Shown one piece after another: positions 27,101 to 34,345 of a DNA stretch of 43,983 nt. The notes beneath the pieces are model-generated. The model did no database searches. It had not been told where the DNA came from and saw only the letters and a list, made by a program, of their open reading frames with translations. Both the position numbers and the translations under genes were made by a program. Source of the DNA: an uncultured Verrucomicrobiota bacterium (GTDB lineage Bacteria > Verrucomicrobiota > Verrucomicrobiia > Palsa-1439); assembly GCA_903847335.1 (NCBI GenBank), contig CAINDI010000017.1, positions 1 to 43,983 on the forward strand. The letters are read 5' to 3'. Numbering within the stretch: position 1 is the first letter of the stretch; each line of letters starts with the position of its first letter.

Positions 27101-27746
27101 CGAGTGAAAAAATATCCGCGCGCCGGTCCACCCGCGCCGACCGGCCGCTGGCTTGTTCCGGTGACATATATTGCGGCGTGCCAATCATCTGGCCGGTCGC
27201 CGTCAATCGCATATCCGTGTGATCCATTTCTTTCGCGACACCAAAGTCGGCGACATGCACGCGGCCGGATTTATCGAGGAGAATGTTGCCGGGTTTGACG
27301 TCACGATGCACGACGTTGTGTTCGTGGGCGAAATGCAACGCATCCGCGACTTGCCGGATAATCATGAGCGCTTCGCGAGTCGGAATCGGCCCGCGCGCCA
27401 GTCGGCCTGCCAACGATTCGCCCTCAATCAAATCCATCGTGAAATAATGCTGGCCGTCTTGCACACCGAAATCATGAATCGGCACGATGTTCGGATGTTG
27501 AAGTCTGGCCGCAGAATGCGCTTCTTGCATGAACCGCTGGAGTTGTTCCGGTGATGCAATCGGCCCGCTGAGTAAAACTTTTAGCGCAACGACACGGTCC
27601 AAGCCACGTTGCCGGGCGCGATACACCACCGCCGTCGCGCCGCGCGCAATCTCGTCGAGGATTTCATAACGACCAAACTCAGTGAATGCCGTACCATCGC
27701 CGAAAATCGGCGTCGCATGGGCTGGCGGTTGATTGTCAGGAGTCAA
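24132..27746 (-). CDS. Membrane Ser/Thr protein kinase with PEGA and PQQ/FG-GAP propeller sensor
   Basis: This 1204-residue fusion has a Hanks-type kinase domain (about 28-290) with ALKVLL, HRDVKPGNILLD (about 145), DFGVAKEMD and GTPQYMSPEQASG. A single transmembrane segment follows (about 315-337; LPLVAGNLILATLSVYAV), then PEGA-type beta domains (about 345-475; LPTGPYTVLVYRENY). The rest, to residue about 1195, is a long run of beta-propeller blades of the form LYCLSAATGxxLW with interspersed DxNGDGIPDVI calcium-binding-like FG-GAP repeats. The kinase should be cytoplasmic and the propeller outside. This architecture is typical of Planctomycetota and Verrucomicrobiota. The ligand and kinase targets are unknown. 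TatD lies upstream and an esterase overlaps downstream. Confidence 0.92.
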   Translation of the reverse strand: MTPDNQPPAHATPIFGDGTAFTEFGRYEILDEIARGATAVVYRARQRGLDRVVALKVLLSGPIASPEQLQRFMQEAHSAARLQHPNIVPIHDFGVQDGQHYFTMDLIEGESLAGRLARGPIPTREALMIIRQVADALHFAHEHNVVHRDVKPGNILLDKSGRVHVADFGVAKEMDHTDMRLTATGQMIGTPQYMSPEQASGRSARVDRRADIFSLGVTLYEMLTGRPAFQADGMLQMLHKICHDDPPSPHTINQKIHRDAATICLKAIEKDPERRYTTAREMQQDIERFLASEPIVATSPSKLMRQFRKYKRHLPLVAGNLILATLSVYAVRTYLHSRPSHLKLHLGTENSEVTLDGQRVAPEQLAEPLLIKSGRHRVQIAAEPEYNPQEFTFVTKPAESVSFNVDLERRRGRLVITANPPDAGITIFGPDNYRLPLRGPKVEQELPTGPYTVLVYRENYLAHDLDVVVENRATNTCTIALPPVGVWSAPTGANIQSVPAVADVDATGVASAIVGDNAGSVYCVSARTGVMKWVHQVGDAVQAPVAVSATNIFVATTAGKLFCLAGNDGHEVWRKPFETGGPIYGAILLRDLNDTGTPDAIIGSGDGSVCAVSGKTGTGLWTNNVEGRIESAVALGRISSNEVVLVGTSASFLYCFGLQNGELLWRIETGAPLLFPPRFEEIAGQPCVLLPTPKTAGDSRTMTAVSLTEQKVVGVSDVFPQRIDFAGTGTPQQLVVTATGTSCYDATGTNRLWHSDYLAVGAYTADMDGDGTLDLVFNNGPDEIVALSGKDGALIGRIKLDATTGRGLALDDVVRDGTPDIIVGVAQHLQCFAFNGGRKLWFARSDGYYDAPFTGLDGRFFTKNNAGEIACHDPQFSDAIWSVPTSPQPTPFYGVAAGQGIVVDADAPARLIRALSAATGKPLWQTRLPAETDTIGAPAIGENLVVVSDGVANVRAFALTNGGALWSARLPNITTAAAIAGGRVIVTGMTDRYAAIYCLSATNGQTLWHTGFSDPVPTTPVLVDVNGDGIPDVIAACDNGIVYALDGKDGSTLWLYRHTERHLRTRNGLVVSGTDGFIATASGNMLCLDLKTGQPKWTSRLKESVLGMPALADMNGTPAIVVGTMKGRVHCLSAATGTELWTYEVGAPIRYGAPLVVKNPKPGAPLVIIGTGPPENGLYCLRGEIPRANDRGWSGPWKEVAGQR

Positions 27747-27783
27747 CGCCGGTAATTATAGCCGCCGGCAGTTTTCGCGCAAA

Positions 27784-28560
27784 CTAAAAGCCCGGCAACT
27801 TGAATAGCCGCCGCGCGTTTGCGCTGGTGATGCGCGCTAATTCTTCCACCGGCACATTTTTGATTTGCGCCAGCGCACCGGCAATGTGCGGAATGAACGC
27901 CGGCTCGTTGCGCTGACCGCGCTGCGGCACCGGTGCCAGATACGGCGAATCGGTTTCGAGTACCAAACTTTCCAGCGGCACCGCACCGGCGACTACGCGA
28001 AGCGCATCGGCATTTTTGAAAGTGACGATACCGGTGAAGCTGATGAGCAAACCGAGTTTGATACATTCCAGCGCAACTTCTGTGTTACCAGCGAAACAGT
28101 GCATCACGCCCCACGGTTGCCAATCCGGAACATTGGCGCGCACAATCGCCAGTGTATCGGCATCGGCGGCGCGGCAATGAATAATCACCGGCAAGCGGCG
28201 TTGCCGGGCTAAGTCGAGATGCGCTTGGAACATTTCTTTTTGCGTCATGGCGTGGTCACGCGACCGGTAGTAATCCAAACCGGTCTCGCCGACGGCAACG
28301 ACTTTTGATTGACCGGCGAGTGCGGCTAATTCTTGCATATCGGCGCGCCATGAATCCGAAATGTGATTCGGATGTAATCCAACAGATGCGAACACGCCGG
28401 GATATTCACCAGCGACTGCTAACACTCGGCGCGCATCGGTGAGGTCGGTGGCGACGCTGACGATTTGTGTCACGCCGGCGGCGTTGGCGCGCGCGACCGT
28501 GGCCGGTAGGTCGCTCGCGAAATCTGGAAAACTCAGATGCGCATGGGTGTCAATCAACAT
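27784..28560 (-). CDS. tatD: TatD-family metal-dependent hydrolase/deoxyribonuclease
   Basis: This 258-residue TIM-barrel enzyme carries DTHAHLSFPDF, GLHPNHI, VAVGETGLDYYRSRD, VIIHCRAAD, HCFAGN and LETDSPYLAPVPQRG. Together these supply the complete set of His/Glu/Asp metal ligands of the TatD family (3'-5' DNase/RNase activity in characterised members). The length is normal. It is the first gene of the long leftward run that ends with ftsY and is divergent from the sugar isomerase-like gene. Confidence 0.95.
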   Translation of the reverse strand: MLIDTHAHLSFPDFASDLPATVARANAAGVTQIVSVATDLTDARRVLAVAGEYPGVFASVGLHPNHISDSWRADMQELAALAGQSKVVAVGETGLDYYRSRDHAMTQKEMFQAHLDLARQRRLPVIIHCRAADADTLAIVRANVPDWQPWGVMHCFAGNTEVALECIKLGLLISFTGIVTFKNADALRVVAGAVPLESLVLETDSPYLAPVPQRGQRNEPAFIPHIAGALAQIKNVPVEELARITSANARRLFKLPGF

Positions 28561-28620
28561 AGGGCTTGCTTTTCATTTCGACTTTATCACAATCGCTGGA
28601 ACTAACTCACGGAGGAAATT

Positions 28621-29658
28621 ATGGCGCGACCTGTTACTCTTTTTACCGGCCAGTGGGCTGATATGCCGTTTGAAACTTTATGCCAGAAAGCTAAGAGCTT
28701 CGGCTTCGACGGGCTTGAACTGGCTTGCTGGGGCGATCATTTTGACGTGGATCAGGCGGTTGCCGATAAAGGTTACTGCAAAAAACGCTGGGAGATTCTC
28801 GCCGGTAATGGTCTCACGGCATTTGCGATTTCCAGCCATCTTGTCGGCCAAGCGATTTGCGATCACATTGATGACCGGCATAAATCCATTCTGCCGGCCG
28901 ATGTTTGGGGTGATGGCGAACCGGAAGGCGTTCGGCAGCGCGCCGCCGAAAAAATGATTAAGACCGGCCAAGCGGCGCGAGCATTTCTCGATGCGAAGCC
29001 GGCGAGTCTCGGTGGCAAGAAAGGCGCACCGGCGGTGGTGAATGGTTTCAGTGGTTCGTCGATTTGGCATTCTATTTATGCGTTTCCGCCGACGAGCGAT
29101 GAATATTGGCAGAAAGGGTTTGATGATTTTGCGAAGCGGTTCCGGCCGATTCTGAAAGCGTTTGATGCGCTGAACGTCAACTTTGCGCTGGAAGTGCATC
29201 CGACGGAAATCGCGTTCGACATCGCCAGCGCTCAGCGCGCCGTGGCGGCAGTGAAGAAAAATAAACGTTTCGGTTTTAACTTTGATCCATCGCACTTCGG
29301 CTATCAAGGCGTGGATTACATTCAATTTATCCGGTTGTTTGGCGACCGGATTTTCCATGTTCACATGAAAGATGCTTGGTGGGGACACGGCGACGGCACG
29401 GTTGGTGTGTTCGGCGGTCATGTTCCGTTCGGCGATTCGCGCCGGTATTGGGATTTCCGGTCCCCCGGCCACGGTGATATTCATTTCGAGGAGATTATCG
29501 TCGCACTGAACGATGTCGGCTATACCGGACCGCTGTCGGTGGAATGGGAAGATAGTCGGATGGACCGCGAACACGGCGCGACCGAAGCGGCGGCATTTGT
29601 ACGCCGGGCGGATTTCAAGCCGAACGTAGTCGCTTTCGACGCGGCGTTTGAGAAGTAA
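28621..29658 (+). CDS. Sugar phosphate isomerase/epimerase-like TIM barrel protein
   Basis: This 345-residue protein of the xylose-isomerase-like AP-endonuclease-2 superfamily shows [26 protein letters not shown] (Glu/His metal ligands), [18 protein letters not shown] and [10 protein letters not shown], the four metal-binding strands. It has a strong ribosome site (GGAGG at 28612-28616). Such genes in PVC bacteria usually belong to sugar or inositol-type oxidation pathways, but no partner gene is adjacent, so specificity is open. Confidence 0.9.
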   Translation: MARPVTLFTGQWADMPFETLCQKAKSFGFDGLELACWGDHFDVDQAVADKGYCKKRWEILAGNGLTAFAISSHLVGQAICDHIDDRHKSILPADVWGDGEPEGVRQRAAEKMIKTGQAARAFLDAKPASLGGKKGAPAVVNGFSGSSIWHSIYAFPPTSDEYWQKGFDDFAKRFRPILKAFDALNVNFALEVHPTEIAFDIASAQRAVAAVKKNKRFGFNFDPSHFGYQGVDYIQFIRLFGDRIFHVHMKDAWWGHGDGTVGVFGGHVPFGDSRRYWDFRSPGHGDIHFEEIIVALNDVGYTGPLSVEWEDSRMDREHGATEAAAFVRRADFKPNVVAFDAAFEK

Positions 29659-29663
29659 CGCGC

Positions 29664-29987
29664 TTAAGCGATTTGGCCTAATCGCTGCCGGAGGTCGCGG
29701 ATAAATTCATCACGGTTTTTCGGCGTGATGATGAAGTTGCGAAAGAGGCCGGTACGCCGCCGGAGGCAAACGATGCGACCGAATGGCCAGAAGGTGTTGC
29801 ACCAATGTTCATTCCAGAATGGCGCGTCGGTGCTGATGTTCACGATGTCGGTCAGCGCAATCTTCCGGAAGGTGATTCCCCAACAAACCACTCGTACAGA
29901 CCGGTCATCCACGAGGTACCGGAGGGATGCCACCGCGCAACCCAGCGTCATGACCAACGCGACATTCAGCCAGATGGAGAGATTCAT
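29664..29987 (-). CDS. Bacterial PH-domain membrane-associated protein
   Basis: This 107-residue protein has a hydrophobic N-terminal segment (about 5-24; LNVALVMTLGCAVA) followed by a small beta-barrel: DRSVRVVCWGITFRKIALTDIVNIS, then GRIVCLRRRTGLFRNFIITPKNRDEFIRDLRQR. The IxxxDI...F.ITPxxxxxFI pattern is that of bacterial PH (bPH/DUF304-like) domains. It is convergent with the isomerase gene, separated by 5 bp. Function is unknown. Confidence 0.7.
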   Translation of the reverse strand: MNLSIWLNVALVMTLGCAVASLRYLVDDRSVRVVCWGITFRKIALTDIVNISTDAPFWNEHWCNTFWPFGRIVCLRRRTGLFRNFIITPKNRDEFIRDLRQRLGQIA

Positions 29988-30050
29988 GGGACCGGATTAG
30001 CACTTGCGATTGAAAAAGTCAACGCGCACCACCGGTGGAAAATGTGTGAG

Positions 30051-30087
30051 CTTGACAGTTCACTGCCGGATTTGCTGTATTGTCAAG
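30051..30087 (+). promoter_or_regulatory. Candidate promoter with overlapping palindrome for the cytochrome operon
   Basis: TTGACA (30052-30057) and TGTATT (30076-30081) are separated by 18 bases and lie about 80 bp upstream of the first cytochrome gene. CTTGACA (30051-30057) and TGTCAAG (30081-30087) also form a perfect 7-bp inverted repeat framing the promoter, a possible operator spanning -35 to -10. No sigma-54 -24/-12 element was found here, although an NtrC-type regulator is encoded at the other end of the cluster. The rest of 29988-30160 contains no gene. Confidence 0.5.
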
Positions 30088-30160
30088 TAGGTGGCGTAAG
30101 GTCGATTCCTCGAAACTACAACAAGGTCGCCGGGGTGTCGAAATTTTCGGTGGAGATTGC

Positions 30161-31651
30161 ATGAGCGTGGCTGAGAAAAAACCGTCTTTAATTCAGAACT
30201 GGATTAGTGTCGCTGGCTTGATTGTGGCCACCGGCAGCTTATTTGCCATGCTGTGTTTGATGGCGATGGATTTCTTTTCCGCCTCGAAGAATCCGTACAT
30301 CGGCATCGTCACGTACTTCGTCGCACCAGCATTCCTCGGACTCGGTTTGTTCGTCATCGTGGGCGGGATGTTGTTTGAACGGCATCAACTGATTCGCAGC
30401 CAGCAAGGCGTGGTGAGTTGGTTCCCGGTGGTGGATTTGAATCGTCCCCGGCACCGGCAAATCCTCGGCAGTCTCATCGGATTCGGTGTCGTGCTGCTGC
30501 TGGTCATTGCGGTCAGCAGCTACCGGAGCTACCATTTCACCGAGTCAAAACAATTTTGCGGGCAAACTTGCCACACAGTGATGAAGCCGGAATTCACCGC
30601 CTACCAAAACTCGCCGCACGCCCGTGTCACCTGCACAGAATGTCATATTGGTGCCGGCGCGACCTGGTTTGTGCGCTCGAAACTTTCTGGCAGCTATCAG
30701 GTGTACGCCACGCTTTTCCATAAATATCCGACACCGATTCCGACGCCGGTGAAAAATCTCCGCCCGGCACAAGAAACCTGCGAACAATGCCACTGGCCGC
30801 AGAAATTTTACGGCGCGGTGGAACGCGTCCGGACGCATTTCAAATATGATGATGAAAATTCACCGTACACGGTTCGTTTGCTGTTGAAAGTTGGCGGCGG
30901 CGATCCGTTGCACGGACCGGTGGGCGGAATTCACTGGCACATGAACGTCGCTAACAAGACGGAATACATTGCGTCCGACGACGCCCGGCAGGTGATTCCG
31001 TGGGTGCGTATGACCGACCGCGATGGTCGCGTCACCACCTATGAAGTCAAGGAAGGCCGGCTGAAACCAGAGCAAGTCGCGGAAGCCACGCCGCGTCGGA
31101 TGGATTGTATTGATTGCCATAACCGGCCGACGCATATTTTCCGGTCGCCAGATGAAACGGTGGATATGGCGATGATGCTCGGACGGATTGACCCGAAGTT
31201 ACCGGCGATTAAGAAGCACGCGGTCGATGCCTTGGCGGCGGATTACACCGAAACCGAAGACGCCTGCCGGCAGATTGCGGAGAAATTGCAGAAAGATTAT
31301 CCCAACGCCGCCACCGGTACCGTGACGCGGGCGATTGTGGAATTGCAAAAGATTTACCGGGATAATTTCTTCCCGGAAATGAAATCCCGCTGGAAAGCTT
31401 ATCCGAACAACATCGGCCACTTTGAATGGGCTGGTTGCTTCCGGTGCCACGATGACCAGCATGTGAGCGCCGATGGCCGGAAAATCTCCGCCGATTGCAA
31501 GAGTTGCCACGTGATTATCAGTCAAGGCGCGGCGACGGAATTGAAAACGATTAGTTCACAAGGTTTGGAATTCGAACATCCCGCCGAAGAAGTCGGCGAT
31601 ACATGGAAAGGAATGAAATGCAACGATTGTCACAGCGGTGGCGCAATGTAA
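30161..31651 (+). CDS. NapC/NirT-type seven-heme membrane cytochrome c
   Basis: This 496-residue protein has two N-terminal transmembrane segments (about 15-40 and 50-75) and a third near 115-135, then a periplasmic heme domain. There are seven heme sites: one CX3CH (CGQTCH) at the NapC/NirT entry (FCGQTCHTVMKPEFTAYQNS) and six CXXCH (CTECH, CEQCH, CIDCH, CFRCH, CKSCH, CNDCH). It should pass electrons from the quinol pool or the cytochrome b below to periplasmic carriers. The start at 30161 (MSVAEKKPS) is chosen because the upstream frame lies in the promoter region. It overlaps the next cytochrome gene by 34 bp. Confidence 0.92.
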   Translation: MSVAEKKPSLIQNWISVAGLIVATGSLFAMLCLMAMDFFSASKNPYIGIVTYFVAPAFLGLGLFVIVGGMLFERHQLIRSQQGVVSWFPVVDLNRPRHRQILGSLIGFGVVLLLVIAVSSYRSYHFTESKQFCGQTCHTVMKPEFTAYQNSPHARVTCTECHIGAGATWFVRSKLSGSYQVYATLFHKYPTPIPTPVKNLRPAQETCEQCHWPQKFYGAVERVRTHFKYDDENSPYTVRLLLKVGGGDPLHGPVGGIHWHMNVANKTEYIASDDARQVIPWVRMTDRDGRVTTYEVKEGRLKPEQVAEATPRRMDCIDCHNRPTHIFRSPDETVDMAMMLGRIDPKLPAIKKHAVDALAADYTETEDACRQIAEKLQKDYPNAATGTVTRAIVELQKIYRDNFFPEMKSRWKAYPNNIGHFEWAGCFRCHDDQHVSADGRKISADCKSCHVIISQGAATELKTISSQGLEFEHPAEEVGDTWKGMKCNDCHSGGAM

Positions 31652-32748
31652 TTATTGCCGGCACGATTTTTTTAACTGGGCTGGTGCGGGCGGACGTGAC
31701 GAATGAAGTCGCGGCCAGCGTGCATGCCGAACTCAAGTGCGCCAGTTGCCATGCCGGCAAATTGGAAAGTAAACGCGCCATCGCGGAGATGTGCGCGTCT
31801 TGTCACAGCGACGTCCGGCGGATGAATCCTTACGGCTTGCCGACGGATCAATTGGCCCGGTACAAAACCAGCAAACACGGCGAGCAATTATTTGAGCACA
31901 ACGACCAAAATGTCGCGGTCTGTACTGATTGCCACGGCACGCATGACATTCTGAAAGTGAAATCGCCACAGTCGCGCGCGTTCCCGACGAACATTCCGGC
32001 AACCTGCGGCCGGTGCCACAGCGATGCGAAGTTGATGAGCCAATATAAATTGCCATCGGATGTTGTGGACAAATACAAAACCAGTCATCATGCGCACTTG
32101 CTGCTTGAGAAAGGCGATCTCAGCGCGCCGACTTGTATTACTTGTCACGGCAATCACGGCGCAACGCCGCCCGGCACGGCTGAAGTCGGCCAAGTCTGTG
32201 GAAAATGTCACGTCCGGCAGCGCGAATTATTCGCCAAGAGTCCGCATGCCGAAGTTGCCACCGCCGGTGCATTTAACGAATGCGTTAGCTGCCACGGCAA
32301 TCATGCGATTCAAAAAGCGTCGGTGGAACTGTATGCGAAAGCCTGCACTGAATGTCACGCCAACGATCCAAAACAATTGAAAGTGCGCGATGCCGTCTCC
32401 GGTCTGATTCGTCAGGCGCAAGCCGATTACCGGCACGCTGAGGAAACGGTTCACGCCGCGACGATTCGCGGTTTGGCGACCGACGACGATCAAGTGTTAT
32501 TGCAAGATGCGAAAACGCAAGTCACGCAGCTCGAAGTGCTGCAGCACACCTTGACAATGGCTCAACTGGAACCGGTGGCACAGCATTCCGGAGAAACCGT
32601 CGCTCAAGTACTGACCGATGTCCGACATATGGAGCGGTTTGAGTTATTGAAACATAAGGCGCTCTGGCCTGTCTGGGCGTTCTTAGTGATGATGGCCATT
32701 ATTTTCTGGGCGAAACACCGGCAATTGGAGAAGCAAGATAAACCATGA
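31618..32748 (+). CDS. Eight-heme, C-terminally anchored cytochrome c
   Basis: This 376-residue protein has a signal peptide (MQRLSQRWRNVIIAGTIFLT), eight CXXCH sites (CASCH twice, CTDCH, CGRCH, CITCH, CGKCH, CVSCH, CTECH) in about residues 35-260, a helical spacer, and a C-terminal membrane anchor (about 345-365; LWPVWAFLVMMAIIFW) ending in basic residues. CHGNHG/CHGTHD repeats resemble octaheme and decaheme electron-transfer cytochromes. The start at 31618 is preferred to the ATG at 31603 because GGAAAGGA lies just before it. It takes the place that cytochrome c1 or f has in standard bc complexes and is therefore the probable electron acceptor of the Rieske protein (inference). Confidence 0.92.
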   Translation: MQRLSQRWRNVIIAGTIFLTGLVRADVTNEVAASVHAELKCASCHAGKLESKRAIAEMCASCHSDVRRMNPYGLPTDQLARYKTSKHGEQLFEHNDQNVAVCTDCHGTHDILKVKSPQSRAFPTNIPATCGRCHSDAKLMSQYKLPSDVVDKYKTSHHAHLLLEKGDLSAPTCITCHGNHGATPPGTAEVGQVCGKCHVRQRELFAKSPHAEVATAGAFNECVSCHGNHAIQKASVELYAKACTECHANDPKQLKVRDAVSGLIRQAQADYRHAEETVHAATIRGLATDDDQVLLQDAKTQVTQLEVLQHTLTMAQLEPVAQHSGETVAQVLTDVRHMERFELLKHKALWPVWAFLVMMAIIFWAKHRQLEKQDKP

Positions 32749-33182
32749 AAACCTCTGAGAAAATTTCCCGACGCACATTTCTAGATTGGCTACTGATGGG
32801 CGGCCTCCTCGCGTGGGGCACGGCGTTTGTTGCACCGGTCATCACCTACGTCTGGCCATCGCAAAAGCGCGGGCCGAACTCGCAAACCGTTTCCGTCGGC
32901 AAGGTTGACGACTTCACGGAGTGGCAACACAAGATGGTGGCGCTGGATAACAAGCCAGTTATCGTCGTCCGCACACCGCAAGGTTTTCGGGCTTACTTGG
33001 CAATCTGCACCCATCTCGGCTGCATCGTCGGCTGGGATGCCGGGCGCCGGCAGATTGCATGTCCGTGCCATGCCGGATTTTTTGATTTGAACGGTCGGCC
33101 TGTTGCCGGTCCGCCGCCGCGGCCGCTGGCGGAACAAACTGTCGTCGTGGTTAACAACGAAGTCATGGTGAAATCCACATGA
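32745..33182 (+). CDS. Rieske [2Fe-2S] protein
   Basis: This 145-residue protein starts with a twin-arginine-like leader (KISRRTFLDWLLMGG), which also serves as membrane anchor, as is usual for bc-complex Rieske subunits exported folded by Tat. The cluster is bound by CTHLGC (about 90-95) and CPCHAGFFD (about 107-115), with the GPPPRPL Pro loop following. It overlaps the cytochrome genes on both sides by ATGA. It accepts electrons from quinol oxidised at the cytochrome b Qo site. Confidence 0.95.
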   Translation: MKTSEKISRRTFLDWLLMGGLLAWGTAFVAPVITYVWPSQKRGPNSQTVSVGKVDDFTEWQHKMVALDNKPVIVVRTPQGFRAYLAICTHLGCIVGWDAGRRQIACPCHAGFFDLNGRPVAGPPPRPLAEQTVVVVNNEVMVKST

Positions 33183-34339
33183 GTCTAAAATTACCTAACA
33201 AAATTCAAAACTGGCTGAGCCAACGCTTGCCGGTTGAAACCGCCGAACAGTTTATTGACGAGCAAACCCACAAGCCGATGCCGGAGGCGACTGGTTTTTT
33301 GCATACGTTTGGCAGCTTGTCGCTGTTTTTGTTCATTAATCAAGTCGTGACCGGCATTTTGCTGATGGTGTATTACCGGCCGACGACGAACACTGCCTTT
33401 GAGAGCATCCGGTTCATCATGACGAAGGCGCATTTCGGTTGGTTCATCCGTGGACTGCATGCTTGGGGTGCGACGCTGATGATTCTGTGCGTGCTGATTC
33501 ACATGATCCGGACATTCTTCATGGGCGCATTCAAAAAACCACGCGAGCTAACGTGGGTGCTCGGTGTAGCCATCTTCGGTTGCACAGTCACCTTCGGCTT
33601 CACCGGCTACTTGCTGCCGTGGAATCAACTTTCCTATTGGGCAACTACTGTCGGAACGGAGATTACCGGCGCAATTCCATTCGTCGGGCCGTACCTGCGG
33701 ACATTATTGCGTGGCGGCGAAAGCATCAGCGGCGAAACGCTGGCGCGCTTTTTCGTCTTGCACGTGGTGGTTCTGCCGTGGGCGCTGACGGCATTGATTG
33801 CCACACACCTATTCCTGATGCGCGTTCAAGGTCTCGCAACGATGGAAAAAGTCGGCGAAGAAAAACATATCGATGAGCACGATGCCGTGCCGTTTTTTCC
33901 GCATCACGTTTTGAAAGAAGGCGTGATTCTCTGTGGCTTACTCGCCACACTCATCACATTGATTGTGGTCTGGCCGGTCGAGTTAGGCGAAAAAGCGAAT
34001 CCGCTAGTGACACCGGAAGGCATCAAGCCCGAATGGTATTTTCTTTCCACCTACCAACTCTTGAAATACTTCCCGAAGACAATCGGGTTGTTTGTGTCGC
34101 TCATTCCGCAGGTTCTGCTATTGATCTGGCCGTTCTTGGATCGCACACCGGAACGCCATCCGAAGAAACGCCCAATCTCGGTTACCATCGGTGTCGTCGC
34201 ATTACTATTGGCAATTGTGTTCGGATTTGTCGGGTATATGTCTGAGAGCACAATCACTTGGCGCGGTCAACGCTATGAGATTGATGTGCGTGGTGTTCCG
34301 CATCATAGCGAGACAAAAGCAGCACCGCACTCAAACTAA
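33179..34339 (+). CDS. Fused cytochrome b (b6 plus subunit IV-like)
   Basis: This 386-residue protein has about eight to nine membrane segments. The heme b ligands are paired as His-x13-His (HAWGATLMILCVLIH) and His-x14-His (HVVVLPWALTALIATH); the 14-residue spacing in the second pair is the b6-type rather than the bc1-type arrangement. The Qo motif is intact as KPEWYF near residue 285. The N- and C-terminal halves, split in b6f complexes, are joined here. With the Rieske and multiheme proteins it forms a quinol:cytochrome c oxidoreductase in which no canonical c1 or f is encoded. It ends 6 bp before the convergent response regulator. Confidence 0.94.
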   Translation: MSLKLPNKIQNWLSQRLPVETAEQFIDEQTHKPMPEATGFLHTFGSLSLFLFINQVVTGILLMVYYRPTTNTAFESIRFIMTKAHFGWFIRGLHAWGATLMILCVLIHMIRTFFMGAFKKPRELTWVLGVAIFGCTVTFGFTGYLLPWNQLSYWATTVGTEITGAIPFVGPYLRTLLRGGESISGETLARFFVLHVVVLPWALTALIATHLFLMRVQGLATMEKVGEEKHIDEHDAVPFFPHHVLKEGVILCGLLATLITLIVVWPVELGEKANPLVTPEGIKPEWYFLSTYQLLKYFPKTIGLFVSLIPQVLLLIWPFLDRTPERHPKKRPISVTIGVVALLLAIVFGFVGYMSESTITWRGQRYEIDVRGVPHHSETKAAPHSN

Positions 34340-34345
34340 AAGCAG

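Noticed and set aside
29988-30160. Sigma-54 promoter before the cytochrome operon
   Set aside because: No TGGCAC-N5-TTGC-like element; a sigma-70-like pair with an overlapping palindrome is present instead.
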